Shown in pieces: positions 32,422 through 40,994 of a stretch of 64,000 bases of DNA. Made by a program: the position numbers and the translations under genes. The notes under the pieces were generated by a model. That model did not search any database and was not told the DNA's origin. It saw only the letters and a list, made by a program, of their open reading frames with translations. The DNA is from an uncultured Bacteroidota bacterium (GTDB lineage Bacteria; Bacteroidota; Bacteroidia; Chitinophagales; Saprospiraceae): contig CALMSX010000028.1 in NCBI GenBank assembly GCA_937872515.1, positions 1-64,000 of the forward strand, in the 5' to 3' direction. Each line of letters begins with the position of its first letter. The first letter of the stretch is position 1.

Positions 32422-34386
32422 TTACTTCAAAGAGTTGATCCAGGCAGCAATCTTCAGTCCATCTTGTTTGGGTACCATTGTCATGGGAGCCATTTCGGTG
32501 GCGTAGCCCGGCCAGTTTCCCGGTTCTGGTTTCCAAATCAATTTTACAATTTTATCATTGCTGTAATTCCTGGCAGCAATGTCTTTGAAAGAGGGTCCAA
32601 TTTGTCTCTTTTGGGCATTGTGACAAGCTACACATGTGTACTTATTAAGCAGCGGCTTAACTTCTTCTGCGAGGCTCAGTGTGATTGATTTTGATTTACC
32701 TTTGCCTCCTGTCTTTTTAGGAGCTGCCACTGGTTTTACTACATATTTTTTATACGTCGAAGGGTCTGCCTTCTTTCCATCCGGAATTTGATTTAAAGTA
32801 TAATAAACCGTTGGATGGAGAAGCGCTTTACCTTCTTTATCGCGAAGGTCGGCCAGGTTGATCTCATGGATGTGGTACCTTACCCTGTTACTAACGAGGA
32901 GATGAAGTTTCAGCCCATCCTCGCTCCATTTTACTCCATCTATTTTAAGGGCTTCCCGCATAATTGGGGGGCTGCCGTAAACAGGATGGTATTTGTAAAT
33001 AAAGCTATGGGCATCAATTTTTCCAAGATCTTTTACCTCTTTGATGTTGGCAGGTTTGGTAAATTCAATTTCAAATCCATCCGTTGTTGCTTTTACACTT
33101 TTCATTTCAAATGGCGTTTTACCGGTCCACTCCAGTCTCTGTAAGCCTTCATTTTTTTCGCCCGCGGAACCCCAACCTCTATTGGTCTGACCCAGGATCA
33201 AAGAGCCGTCATGGGCAAAATCCATTCTCAAAACACCCGATTGAAAATTATTTCTAAAATCGAAAGCAGCCCCCTGGTATTCGCCGTTGATCTTTTCCAG
33301 AAAGACCCTCATAACCTTGCTTTGCCCTTGGTCACCAACAAAAAGCTGACCTTCAAAAGGGCCAAATTTACCTCCGGTTTTGTCTTCTTTGATTTCTGAA
33401 TTTGATACACCCAAAATTCCATGCGGCAGCCAAACCGCAGGCGTCTGTACCTCAGGAAATTTATTTTTAAGTTCATAAAAAGTCTGTGGCTTTTCTTTCT
33501 CGATGTTTTCAGGCTTAATGTATTTTCCGTATTTGTTTTTAACCTGTCTTGGGTCTACTTTGGCATATAAAGAATCAACACTGAGACTGATGGGTGAATT
33601 AGGCAATTGAGAGGTCCATTTCAATCCTGCAGGATGGCCGGTAAATGCTCCTTTTTTTACATGCCAAACAGCACCTGATCCAATCCAATCGCCCTGATTG
33701 TCATCATAAAACAAATCACCGTTTACCATTCCCAGACCACAAGGGGATCTCATGCCTGATGCCCATGGCTCCATTTTTCCATCCGGGCTGATTTTCATTG
33801 TCCAGCCCCTCATGGGTACACGGCTTTCGCCACGCCACCATTCTTCGTCGCCGAAAGCAACATTGGCTGTTACATAAAAACTTCCGTCATCTCCCAATAC
33901 CGGTCCAAAGCTGTATTCATGGTAATGTCCGCTTAGTGGCCAGGCATAAACGGTTTCATAGACATCACAATAGCCGTCTCCATCGGTATCCTGGAGCCTG
34001 GTTAATTCACCCCGTTGAGCAGCGTAAATGGACCCATCTTTGTACACACATCCCAATGGCTCATGCAATCCTGAAGCAAACAAACGGTAATGAGGAGCTC
34101 TTCCCTCCGCACCCTGAATATTGTCAATGATCCATACATCACCCCTTCTGGTAGCAACCGCTACGGTACCATCGGGTAAGACGGCAACTCCCCCACCCTC
34201 AACCAGTACATCTTCCGGCACAGGGATAGTCCGTATGGCATAATAATCTTCTTCTGCCTGAACCCTTAAAGCTGCCTTGTCTACTGCCGGAGCGTTTGGA
34301 TCATCCTGCGCCACCATCTTATTTGAAAAAACAAAGCAAATAATAATTGCGTGTATTATATTAATTCTAAATTTCATCACTTTCAT
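32422..34386 (-). CDS. Secreted beta-propeller (sorbosone/glucose-dehydrogenase-like) with C-terminal cytochrome c
   Basis: 654 aa. Signal peptide, then a propeller of the PQQ-dependent sugar-dehydrogenase-like class: GGGVAVLPDGTVAVATRRGDVW, LGCVYKDGSIYAAQRGELTRL, ASGMRSPCGLGMVNGDLFY, FVGDQGQSKVMRV. The last ~80 residues are a c-type haem domain with CVACH (585-589) and a likely Met ligand in MAPMTMVP. Electrons from substrate oxidation would pass to the haem in the periplasm. The substrate is not known. It lies 8 bases downstream of the DUF1080 gene, with which it forms an operon. Confidence 0.8.
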   Translation of the reverse strand: MKVMKFRINIIHAIIICFVFSNKMVAQDDPNAPAVDKAALRVQAEEDYYAIRTIPVPEDVLVEGGGVAVLPDGTVAVATRRGDVWIIDNIQGAEGRAPHYRLFASGLHEPLGCVYKDGSIYAAQRGELTRLQDTDGDGYCDVYETVYAWPLSGHYHEYSFGPVLGDDGSFYVTANVAFGDEEWWRGESRVPMRGWTMKISPDGKMEPWASGMRSPCGLGMVNGDLFYDDNQGDWIGSGAVWHVKKGAFTGHPAGLKWTSQLPNSPISLSVDSLYAKVDPRQVKNKYGKYIKPENIEKEKPQTFYELKNKFPEVQTPAVWLPHGILGVSNSEIKEDKTGGKFGPFEGQLFVGDQGQSKVMRVFLEKINGEYQGAAFDFRNNFQSGVLRMDFAHDGSLILGQTNRGWGSAGEKNEGLQRLEWTGKTPFEMKSVKATTDGFEIEFTKPANIKEVKDLGKIDAHSFIYKYHPVYGSPPIMREALKIDGVKWSEDGLKLHLLVSNRVRYHIHEINLADLRDKEGKALLHPTVYYTLNQIPDGKKADPSTYKKYVVKPVAAPKKTGGKGKSKSITLSLAEEVKPLLNKYTCVACHNAQKRQIGPSFKDIAARNYSNDKIVKLIWKPEPGNWPGYATEMAPMTMVPKQDGLKIAAWINSLK

Positions 34387-34394
34387 TTGACAGA

Positions 34395-36236
34395 TTACCA
34401 GATAATTTTGTAACGAATAGGTTGGTTGTCAACATTGACAAACAGATCAGCTTCAGAATCACCGGGCCTGAGCATGGCTTTGCCGGTTTCTGAAAATTCA
34501 ATGAAATACCGCCCATCAACAAGATAAAGGCCGTCACCCGTCATTTGAATATTTTTACCATTCGCAATCCTGTACCTGGCTCCCGGAATTGGATTTTCGA
34601 TAGTGATTTCTCTTACCAGACACTGCTCTTTGGCATCAGCATAAGTGAGGTCGTGGACCTTCATGCCTGACCAATCATAATGGAAAACAGGTAGATTTGT
34701 TCCTTTGGCGATGGTATAGCCTTTGGACTTAAAACTGCCTTCCTGATAAGCCTCAATGTGCTTTTGTGAAGGATCCGAGGCTATGTCCAGTTGAGGTCGG
34801 TTATTGAGATAAACCACATCTCCCATTGGTCGGAAAGAGCCATCTCCCCTGTCATGCCACATGGGAGTAGCATCAACGAACTCTCCACGCCAAATGCAGG
34901 CCAGGGTGCCGTTGCCATTATTGTAAACATAGTGCATGCCCGCAGGATCACCTACACCCACCGTGTGGGTCAATCTTTCATTTCTTTTGCCATTATAATC
35001 CAAAAATGCCCTTAATATTTTTGGTTTGTCTGTAGGTTTTACCAAGATAGGGAAATTACTTTCCCTGGGCTGGAGCGAGGATCTGGCATGGATGCCATGA
35101 TTGGCAATTTTATTGGATTCAAAAAATATGCCTATTGCAGGTGGAAGCCAGGCATCAGCCCTACAAAAATAGATATCAATTTTATGTTTGCCTGCTTTCA
35201 GATCAATCACCGATTTGGCGGGTCGATCCCAATCCCAGGCACGCGAGATTTTTTTCACAATCTGTCCATCAATATGAATGGCCAGATTTCCATTATAAAT
35301 AGTACTGATATAATAAGTATCATCCAATGGGACGTTGAGATCACCGGATAACTGAAGTGCAAAAAAGTCCTTAATGGGTGAAACATCCCAGGTAATTCCT
35401 TCCGGCGAATTGCCTGATTTGTCTTCTTTTTTCATTTTGAAATCGTCTTCATACTCATACGGTCCTTTCCAGTATTTGTACGTGACATTTTCTACGGATA
35501 CAACCTTGTCTTCAAAAGTTCTGTATCGGATATTCTTAAAAGCAACTGGTCCGTGATCGCCCTGGATCATCAAGGGTCCTTTTGCCACTTCATTATTGAC
35601 AATGGGTCCTCCGGTTGGTTGGGGCACTTCAACGTTATCGTGAACCAGCTGACCATTGATCAACACTTTTTTAAATATGGCATTGCTAATCTTTTTACCG
35701 GTTTCATCAAATCTTGGGCCTTTAAAAGAAATGAACATTTTTTGCCATATACCTGATGGTCTGGCCGCATTCAAAAGCGGAGCCTTACCTGCATAGGCAG
35801 TCTTAGGATCTGATTCCCAATTTCTGTAAATGCCTCCTAAATCAGTAAAATCTGCTGATTTTTTTCCCCAGCTATCAAAAATTTGAACCTCATAGCGGCC
35901 CTGTAAATAGATGCCACTATTGCTTCCGGCCGGAACCATAAATTCAAACTCGAGGTCGATGTCCTGGTGTTCCATGACAGATAAGAGCGGGCTGTTGTGG
36001 TCCTTATCATTGTCGTTGACCAGGATACCTGAACCGGCAACGTATTCTATTTTGTGTTGGGAGTGGTCGCGCGAAAATGCACTGTATACCGAAGAAACTG
36101 TTTTCCAATTGCCTGACTGTGCTCTGAAAGAAGTGAGATCATTCAGCGGCCAATCGGTCATTTGTTGGGCATGCGTCTGCGAGACCATGGCCAAAACCAG
36201 CAAAAACAACTGGCAAATAAGGATGCTTTTTTTCAT
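34395..36236 (-). CDS. Secreted DUF1080 (3-keto-disaccharide hydrolase-like) protein with PA14-like domain
   Basis: 613 aa. The ATG at 36236 gives the signal peptide MKKSILICQLFLLVLAMVSQ; an upstream extension would spoil it. Residues ~25-240 match DUF1080 (DLEFEFMVPAGSNSGIYLQG, YEVQIFDSWGK, GPLMIQGDHGPVAFKNIRY), a lectin-like fold with known 3-keto-glycoside lyase/hydrolase members. Residues ~250-385 resemble a PA14 sugar-binding domain (DDTYYISTIYNGNLAIHIDG, WDWDRPAKSVIDLKAGKH). A third region (~400-613) is unassigned but shares RGDGSFRPMGDVVYLNNRP-like signatures with membrane-bound dehydrogenase-type proteins. First gene of the pair with the propeller-cytochrome. Confidence 0.8.
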   Translation of the reverse strand: MKKSILICQLFLLVLAMVSQTHAQQMTDWPLNDLTSFRAQSGNWKTVSSVYSAFSRDHSQHKIEYVAGSGILVNDNDKDHNSPLLSVMEHQDIDLEFEFMVPAGSNSGIYLQGRYEVQIFDSWGKKSADFTDLGGIYRNWESDPKTAYAGKAPLLNAARPSGIWQKMFISFKGPRFDETGKKISNAIFKKVLINGQLVHDNVEVPQPTGGPIVNNEVAKGPLMIQGDHGPVAFKNIRYRTFEDKVVSVENVTYKYWKGPYEYEDDFKMKKEDKSGNSPEGITWDVSPIKDFFALQLSGDLNVPLDDTYYISTIYNGNLAIHIDGQIVKKISRAWDWDRPAKSVIDLKAGKHKIDIYFCRADAWLPPAIGIFFESNKIANHGIHARSSLQPRESNFPILVKPTDKPKILRAFLDYNGKRNERLTHTVGVGDPAGMHYVYNNGNGTLACIWRGEFVDATPMWHDRGDGSFRPMGDVVYLNNRPQLDIASDPSQKHIEAYQEGSFKSKGYTIAKGTNLPVFHYDWSGMKVHDLTYADAKEQCLVREITIENPIPGARYRIANGKNIQMTGDGLYLVDGRYFIEFSETGKAMLRPGDSEADLFVNVDNQPIRYKIIW

Positions 36237-36336
36237 GATTTGAATTGACGAGTGCAAATATGGACAAATAATGATGACCACAAAAATTGATTGACAGATT
36301 TTCTATAAAAATAGTGCGCGCAGATAATTGCAGCCT

Positions 36337-36344
36337 TATTTTTG
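36337..36344 (+). promoter_or_regulatory. -7 promoter box of the aminotransferase gene
   Basis: TATTTTTG, exact match, 14 bases before the ATG at 36359. Confidence 0.55.
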
Positions 36345-36358
36345 TGAAAATTAAGTCC

Positions 36359-37549
36359 ATGCCAAGCCAAAGATCTCTTTTTTTACACCATGTTGCACAA
36401 ACCAGTCCATGGCCTATGGTGATTGAGGTTGAAAGGGCAGAGGGCATGTATCTATTCGACACAAGCGGCAAAAGATATTTAGACTTTGATTCCGGCTTTT
36501 CAGTCAGCTCCCTTGGACACCGGCATCCTGTGGTGATCAAAGCACTTGAAGATCAAATGGCTAAGTACCTTCACACCACTGTTTATGGAGAACACATTCA
36601 AGCTCCACAGATCCGCTTTGCCTTAAAATTGGAGGAAAGCCTTGGGTCCAACTATGGGACCGTTTATTACACCAACAGTGGATCTGAAGCGGTGGAAGTA
36701 GCTCTCAAAGCAGGCAGGAAAATAACCGGCCGATACAGAGCTTTATCGTGTAAAAACGCCTACCACGGCTCTACCTTGGGTGCAGAAAGTTTGAGAAGTG
36801 ACATCACTTACACCTCAGCGCTCATGCCCGGCGTGCCAGGCATTGATCACATTGGCTTTAACTGTTGGGAAGACCTCGATAAAATTGATTCCGGTATTGG
36901 CATCTTGATTATGGAGGTGGTGCAGGCAGAGGCCGGAGTAATACTTCCCGATGCAGCCTGGTTAGCAGCAGTAAGAGATAGGTGCACCCACCATGGTTGC
37001 CTGTTGGCATTTGATGAAATTCAGACCGGATTTGGCAGGACCGGTAAATTGTTTGCCCATCAACAATACCATGTCTTTCCTGATTTGCTCATTATGGCAA
37101 AAGCGATGGGAGGTGGAATGCCGGTGGGAGCAGTAGCAGGAAGTAAACAATTCATGCATTGTTTCAGTGATCGCCCGGCCCTTGGGCACATCACCACCTT
37201 TGGTGGTCACCCCATGAGTTTGGCGGCGTCCGTGGCAGTATTGGAATTTATGACCCAAAGTGGCATCATGGATGCAGTTGGAGATAAAGTTGACCTCTTT
37301 AAAAAAGAACTTAGTCACCCGGGAATTAAAGAAATTAGATCTGCAGGCCTCTTAATGGCCGTTACTTTACATAATGCAGCAGCTTTAGGTTCTGTGGTGT
37401 CTGGTTTATTGGAAGCAGGAGTGATGGTAGACTATTTCCTATTTAATACCGAAAGTTTCCGGATAGCCCCTCCCCTGATAGCAGAGCCAGATCATATCAG
37501 GGGGGGCTGTGCATTGATCAGACAGGTACTAGATAAAGTCATCATGTAA
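36359..37549 (+). CDS. Class-III pyridoxal-phosphate aminotransferase
   Basis: 396 aa. The ATG at 36359 follows the promoter directly and is preferred over a frame extension to 36287. Fold-type I features: YYTNSGSEAVEVALKAGRK, AYHGSTLGAESL, the cofactor-contacting LLAFDEIQTGFGRTG, and the Schiff-base lysine in LLIMAKAMGGGMPVGAV, then TTFGGHPMSLAASVAVL. This class includes acetylornithine, ornithine and 4-aminobutyrate aminotransferases; the specific substrate cannot be read from these motifs. No pathway neighbours. Confidence 0.92.
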   Translation: MPSQRSLFLHHVAQTSPWPMVIEVERAEGMYLFDTSGKRYLDFDSGFSVSSLGHRHPVVIKALEDQMAKYLHTTVYGEHIQAPQIRFALKLEESLGSNYGTVYYTNSGSEAVEVALKAGRKITGRYRALSCKNAYHGSTLGAESLRSDITYTSALMPGVPGIDHIGFNCWEDLDKIDSGIGILIMEVVQAEAGVILPDAAWLAAVRDRCTHHGCLLAFDEIQTGFGRTGKLFAHQQYHVFPDLLIMAKAMGGGMPVGAVAGSKQFMHCFSDRPALGHITTFGGHPMSLAASVAVLEFMTQSGIMDAVGDKVDLFKKELSHPGIKEIRSAGLLMAVTLHNAAALGSVVSGLLEAGVMVDYFLFNTESFRIAPPLIAEPDHIRGGCALIRQVLDKVIM

Positions 37550-37643
37550 ATTTTGGGTTTTAGCACCCATTATTCCGGTTTTGACCCTTTGCATTTCCTA
37601 AAAAAGCGGGGGTTTTCTCATTTTTGAAAAAAAAATAAACATT

Positions 37644-38069
37644 ATGATGATCAATTGGTTAGCCGTGTTGGTAGCGGGCATATCTGCGTTTGTATTAGGA
37701 GGCGTGTGGTATTCGCCAACTTTATTTGGTAACGCCTGGATGAAAGACAACGGTTTTACGGCAGAAGAATTAAAGAAGGGAAATGCTTCCAAAATTTTTG
37801 GTTGGGCCTTTATCCTTTCACTGGTTTCAGCTGTCAATTTGGCTATGTTTCTGGCTGACACACCTGCGGAATGCACGGGAGTTTGTGCCCAAAAAACAGA
37901 TGTTGCCTGGGGAGCAGCAGCAGGTTTTTTAGCCGGTATCTGGGTCTTGTGTTTTGTTTTTATTCATGGATTATTTGAACACAAACCTGCCCGATTGATG
38001 TGGATCAACGGAGGTTATGCCCTGGCTGCCCTCACCCTGATGGGAACCATTTTGGGATTGTGGAGGTAA
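37644..38069 (+). CDS. DUF1761 membrane protein
   Basis: 141 aa with four predicted helices: WLAVLVAGISAFVLGGVWYS, IFGWAFILSLVSAVNLAMFL, AWGAAAGFLAGIWVLCFVFI, GYALAALTLMGTILGL. The N-terminal GGVWYSPTLFGNAWMK is the DUF1761 signature. Function unknown for the family. Start is ATGATG at 37644. Confidence 0.88.
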   Translation: MMINWLAVLVAGISAFVLGGVWYSPTLFGNAWMKDNGFTAEELKKGNASKIFGWAFILSLVSAVNLAMFLADTPAECTGVCAQKTDVAWGAAAGFLAGIWVLCFVFIHGLFEHKPARLMWINGGYALAALTLMGTILGLWR

Positions 38070-38155
38070 ATAAAATCTTATCTTAGTGTAAACAATAAAA
38101 TTTGCCTGATTTATTTTACAAGTAAGCGTAATTTTAACCATCTAAAACCTTAAAA

Positions 38156-38533
38156 ATGCACAGAATATCCTGGTTCGAAATTGCTACCTCAGACATAGAC
38201 AGGGCGCAAAAATTTTATGAATCTATTTTTCAAATCCAGCTCATCGACATGGACAATCCCGGTTTAAAGATGAGAATGTTTCCGGTTGATGACATGATGA
38301 ATGATATATCAGGAGCCCTGGTTTATCATGCTGAGTTTTACCAACCCTCAGCAGATGCCGGATGTATGATTTATTTGAATGGCAATCCAGATCTTCAAAA
38401 TGTTTTGGATCGCATTGAGAGCAGCGGTGGGAAAATAATTGTGCCTAAAACCCAAATCAGCCCGGAACATGGTTACATGGCAGTATTTCACGACACAGAA
38501 GGCAACCGCATTGCCCTTCATTCCGTAAGTTGA
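38156..38533 (+). CDS. VOC (glyoxalase/bleomycin-resistance) family protein
   Basis: 125 aa with the beta-alpha-beta-beta-beta repeat of the VOC fold: ISWFEIATSDIDRAQKFYES and GGKIIVPKTQISPEHGYMAVFHDTEGNRIALHS. A putative metal ligand set (His near the N-terminus, Glu in the first strand, His in the last) is present, but the substrate is unknown. One base separates it from the SRPBCC gene, so the two are co-transcribed. Confidence 0.9.
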   Translation: MHRISWFEIATSDIDRAQKFYESIFQIQLIDMDNPGLKMRMFPVDDMMNDISGALVYHAEFYQPSADAGCMIYLNGNPDLQNVLDRIESSGGKIIVPKTQISPEHGYMAVFHDTEGNRIALHSVS

Positions 38534-38534
38534 T

Positions 38535-39044
38535 ATGAAGGCCTATGATTGGACTTGTTTTTCAAAAAAGCTAATTATAAAAGCTACTGCGCATCAATTG
38601 TTCAACTTCTTGACTACCCAGGAAGGTATGGAGTCCTGGTTTCTCAGAAAATGTGAATTTACCAGAGATGGAAATCAATTGGATTCCCGGTCAAATGTAA
38701 GGGAAGGAGATCAGTATTTTTTCCTTTGGCATGGGTGGTCTGATGAAACCTATGAGGCCGGGAGATGGCTCGAAACCAAGCCCAATTCTAAGCTTGGTTT
38801 CACATTCAATGGCAATAATGCTACCCGAATGGAGGTACATATTACTTTACAATCTCATGAGGAAGGCACCTTGTTAACACTCACACAAAGTTTGATTCCA
38901 GATGATGAAAACTCTCGTGCCCACTGGCATCTGGGCTGTTTGGAGGGGTGGGTATTTTATCTGACCAACCTTAAATCAGTTGCAGAAGGAGGCCTTGACC
39001 TTAGGAATAAAAATGCAAACATTACAGGTGTTTTTAATGCGTAA
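38535..39044 (+). CDS. SRPBCC / AHSA1-like protein
   Basis: 169 aa START-like lipid/ligand-pocket fold: IIKATAHQLFNFLTTQEGMESWFL at the start and the terminal helix HWHLGCLEGWVFYLTNLKSV fit the AHSA1 (activator of Hsp90-like) group. These cytoplasmic proteins bind hydrophobic ligands or assist chaperones. Paired with the VOC gene; no further evidence for substrate. Confidence 0.87.
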   Translation: MKAYDWTCFSKKLIIKATAHQLFNFLTTQEGMESWFLRKCEFTRDGNQLDSRSNVREGDQYFFLWHGWSDETYEAGRWLETKPNSKLGFTFNGNNATRMEVHITLQSHEEGTLLTLTQSLIPDDENSRAHWHLGCLEGWVFYLTNLKSVAEGGLDLRNKNANITGVFNA

Positions 39045-39099
39045 AAAAACGGTGCATGAAAAACAATCGTTTTAATTTTATATCAAAAAATAAAATTTC

Positions 39100-40215
39100 A
39101 TGAGATCGATCTTTGTATTATTTGTTTGGTTTTATTGTGTTTTGAATGGAACAGCCCAATTGGTCAATGCCCCCAGTGGGGACAACCAAATATGTGAGGT
39201 TACCCAATATTTGGGAAGCATTGCCAATGTCAGTGTAAAATACAGTAGCCCGGGGGTCAAGGGTAGATCTGGTAAAATCTGGGGTAGTCTTGTGCCATGG
39301 GGTATGGAAGCCAATAATATTGGTAGCGCCAAAGAAATTCCATGGAGAGCCGGGGCGAATGAAAATACGGTAATTTCATTTTCGAATGATATGATGGTGA
39401 ATGACAAAGCCATTCCTGCCGGTAAATATGGCTTTCACATCATCCCTCAAAAAGATGCGCCATGGATCCTGATATTTAACAAAACCAATTCTGCCTGGGG
39501 GAGCTATTCTTATGATGCCAATGATGATGTTTTGCGGATTGAAGTGCAGCCCACACAAAGTGAATTTACAGAATGGTTGACGTATACCTTCACAGACCGA
39601 AGGCCCGAATCAACCGTATTAGAATTGAGATGGGAAACTGTGGCCGTACCCATAAAAATTTCGTTGCCAAACAGTAACGCTATTTATGTCAATAAATTCA
39701 AAGAAGATCTAAAGGGCAGCAAGGGTTTTTATTGGCAAAACTATGTAGAAGCCGTAAACTTTTGTGTAGCCAACAATACTCACCTTGACCAGGCTCTGGG
39801 ATGGGCTGACATTGCGATCAGCGGTACTTTTATCGGTCAAAAAAATTTCACCACCCTTTCGGCAAAAGCCTCAGTCTTAGAAAAATTGGGAAGAGCCAAA
39901 GAAGCTGAAATGTTGATGGACGAAGCCATTAAACACCCTACTGCAGATGTGATTCAAATCCACAGTTATGGCAGACAGCTGTTAAATTCAGGAATGAAAG
40001 TCAAAGCACTTGCCATTTTTGAATACAATTACAAGCACCATGGTGGAGACTGGCCATCACCGGCAGGTATGGTAAGGGGATTATCTGCCAATGGAAAATA
40101 CAAAGAAGCTTTAGAGTTTGCTGAAAAAGCATTGTTAATTGCCCCTGATGAGACCAACAAAACCTTCCTCAAAACTGCCATCGAAAAGCTGAAGCAGGGA
40201 AAGGATATGAATTAG
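39100..40215 (+). CDS. Secreted DUF2911 protein with TPR-like tail
   Basis: 371 aa. Signal peptide (MRSIFVLFVWFYCVLNGTAQ). Residues ~30-190 are DUF2911 (VSVKYSSPGVKGRSGKIWGS, LVPWGMEANNIG, IPAGKYGFHIIPQK, WILIFNKTNSAWGSYSY), a beta-domain common in Bacteroidota periplasm. From ~210 on there are helical pairs of TPR kind (EKLGRAKEAEMLMDEAIKHP, YKEALEFAEKALLIAPDE). Function unknown. Confidence 0.87.
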   Translation: MRSIFVLFVWFYCVLNGTAQLVNAPSGDNQICEVTQYLGSIANVSVKYSSPGVKGRSGKIWGSLVPWGMEANNIGSAKEIPWRAGANENTVISFSNDMMVNDKAIPAGKYGFHIIPQKDAPWILIFNKTNSAWGSYSYDANDDVLRIEVQPTQSEFTEWLTYTFTDRRPESTVLELRWETVAVPIKISLPNSNAIYVNKFKEDLKGSKGFYWQNYVEAVNFCVANNTHLDQALGWADIAISGTFIGQKNFTTLSAKASVLEKLGRAKEAEMLMDEAIKHPTADVIQIHSYGRQLLNSGMKVKALAIFEYNYKHHGGDWPSPAGMVRGLSANGKYKEALEFAEKALLIAPDETNKTFLKTAIEKLKQGKDMN

Positions 40216-40245
40216 GGCTTAGGGGCTAGGGGTTAGGGGTTAGGA
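40212..40245 (+). repeat. G-rich TTAGGGG-type tandem repeat, possible G-quadruplex
   Basis: TTAGGGC, TTAGGGGC, TAGGGG, TTAGGGG, TTAGG in a row straight after the DUF2911 stop. Four runs of three or four G are spaced by 3-4 bases, which meets the usual quadruplex pattern. Confidence 0.75.
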
Positions 40246-40453
40246 ATGACCAAACGGTAGATTTGATTGCTTGGGACAATCAAAAGCGAGATGTTTTGGC
40301 CAACTCAACCCAGCTCGGTTATAAAAATTATAGATTGCCAATCTTACAAAGAAACATCAGCACCGTGAGCGGCAACTTCAAATTTAGCTCGATGAAGCCG
40401 GAAGTGTAGGTATGGAAGGATGGAATGAAGGAGTTTAAAAACATAAAAAAGAC
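40246..40453 (+). other. Non-coding spacer, possible decayed sequence
   Basis: 208 bases with no gene, promoter box or terminator I can support. One frame stays open for 54 codons (40245-40406) but has no start codon and no family I recognise; a gene remnant is possible. Confidence 0.4.
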
Positions 40454-40876
40454 ATGGATAAAAAAGCTCATTTTTTCGTAAGGTTGACCTGGATTTTCAT
40501 GATTTTAACCGCTGTAATCCACAGTTTGAGTTTTTTTACTGAACCAAAAGCAGCTAATGAGACAGAAAGCCAGCTTCTGTATTTGATGCAAACATATAAA
40601 TCCGATATGGGTGCGGGTTTTCACCGATCTATGGATGAATTATTTACATCCATCAGTGCCTGTCTAACCCTTATGTGTTTATTGGGAGGATTGATCATCC
40701 GTTATTTATCTGGTAAAGTCATTGAGCCCAAAACATTCAGGGGCGTAATGGTGATCCACACTTTGGTTTTTGGGATTGCATTTGGAGTTATGTTGTTTTA
40801 TGCTTTTCTCCCCCCAATTGTATGTATGGGTTTGATCTTCATTTCATCCGGGCTATCGGCTTATTTTTTGGAATAA
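40454..40876 (+). CDS. Small membrane protein, unknown
   Basis: 140 aa with four hydrophobic helices (LTWIFMILTAVIHSLSFF, LFTSISACLTLMCLLGGLII, GVMVIHTLVFGIAFGVMLFY, PPIVCMGLIFISSGLSAYF). The FHRSMDELFTSISACLTL segment between helices one and two recalls the small LIC_13387-type membrane proteins, but only loosely. No function can be assigned. It follows the repeat-rich spacer and precedes the OmpA-like gene. Confidence 0.7.
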   Translation: MDKKAHFFVRLTWIFMILTAVIHSLSFFTEPKAANETESQLLYLMQTYKSDMGAGFHRSMDELFTSISACLTLMCLLGGLIIRYLSGKVIEPKTFRGVMVIHTLVFGIAFGVMLFYAFLPPIVCMGLIFISSGLSAYFLE

Positions 40877-40940
40877 AAGAGCATTTTTTACTCGATTTTC
40901 ATATTTCTATTGCCTATAAAGATAAATAAGCAAAATATTT

Positions 40941-40971
40941 TTTGTATTTATGTCTCAAAGCATTACTTTTA
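40941..40971 (+). promoter_or_regulatory. Probable promoter of the OmpA-like gene
   Basis: TTTG (40941-40944), 19 bases, TACTTTTA (40964-40971), one mismatch from the -7 consensus. The ATG is 23 bases on. Confidence 0.5.
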
Positions 40972-40994
40972 TCATGTAACCAAAACAAAACAAC

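Noticed and set aside
32418..32434. CTCTTT-N5-AAAGAG inverted repeat between the convergent surface-protein and propeller genes
   Set aside because: Only six A/T-rich pairs and no T-run; too weak to call a terminator.
40245..40409. 54-codon open frame after the TTAGGGG repeat
   Set aside because: No start codon and no recognisable family; listed as spacer, not gene.
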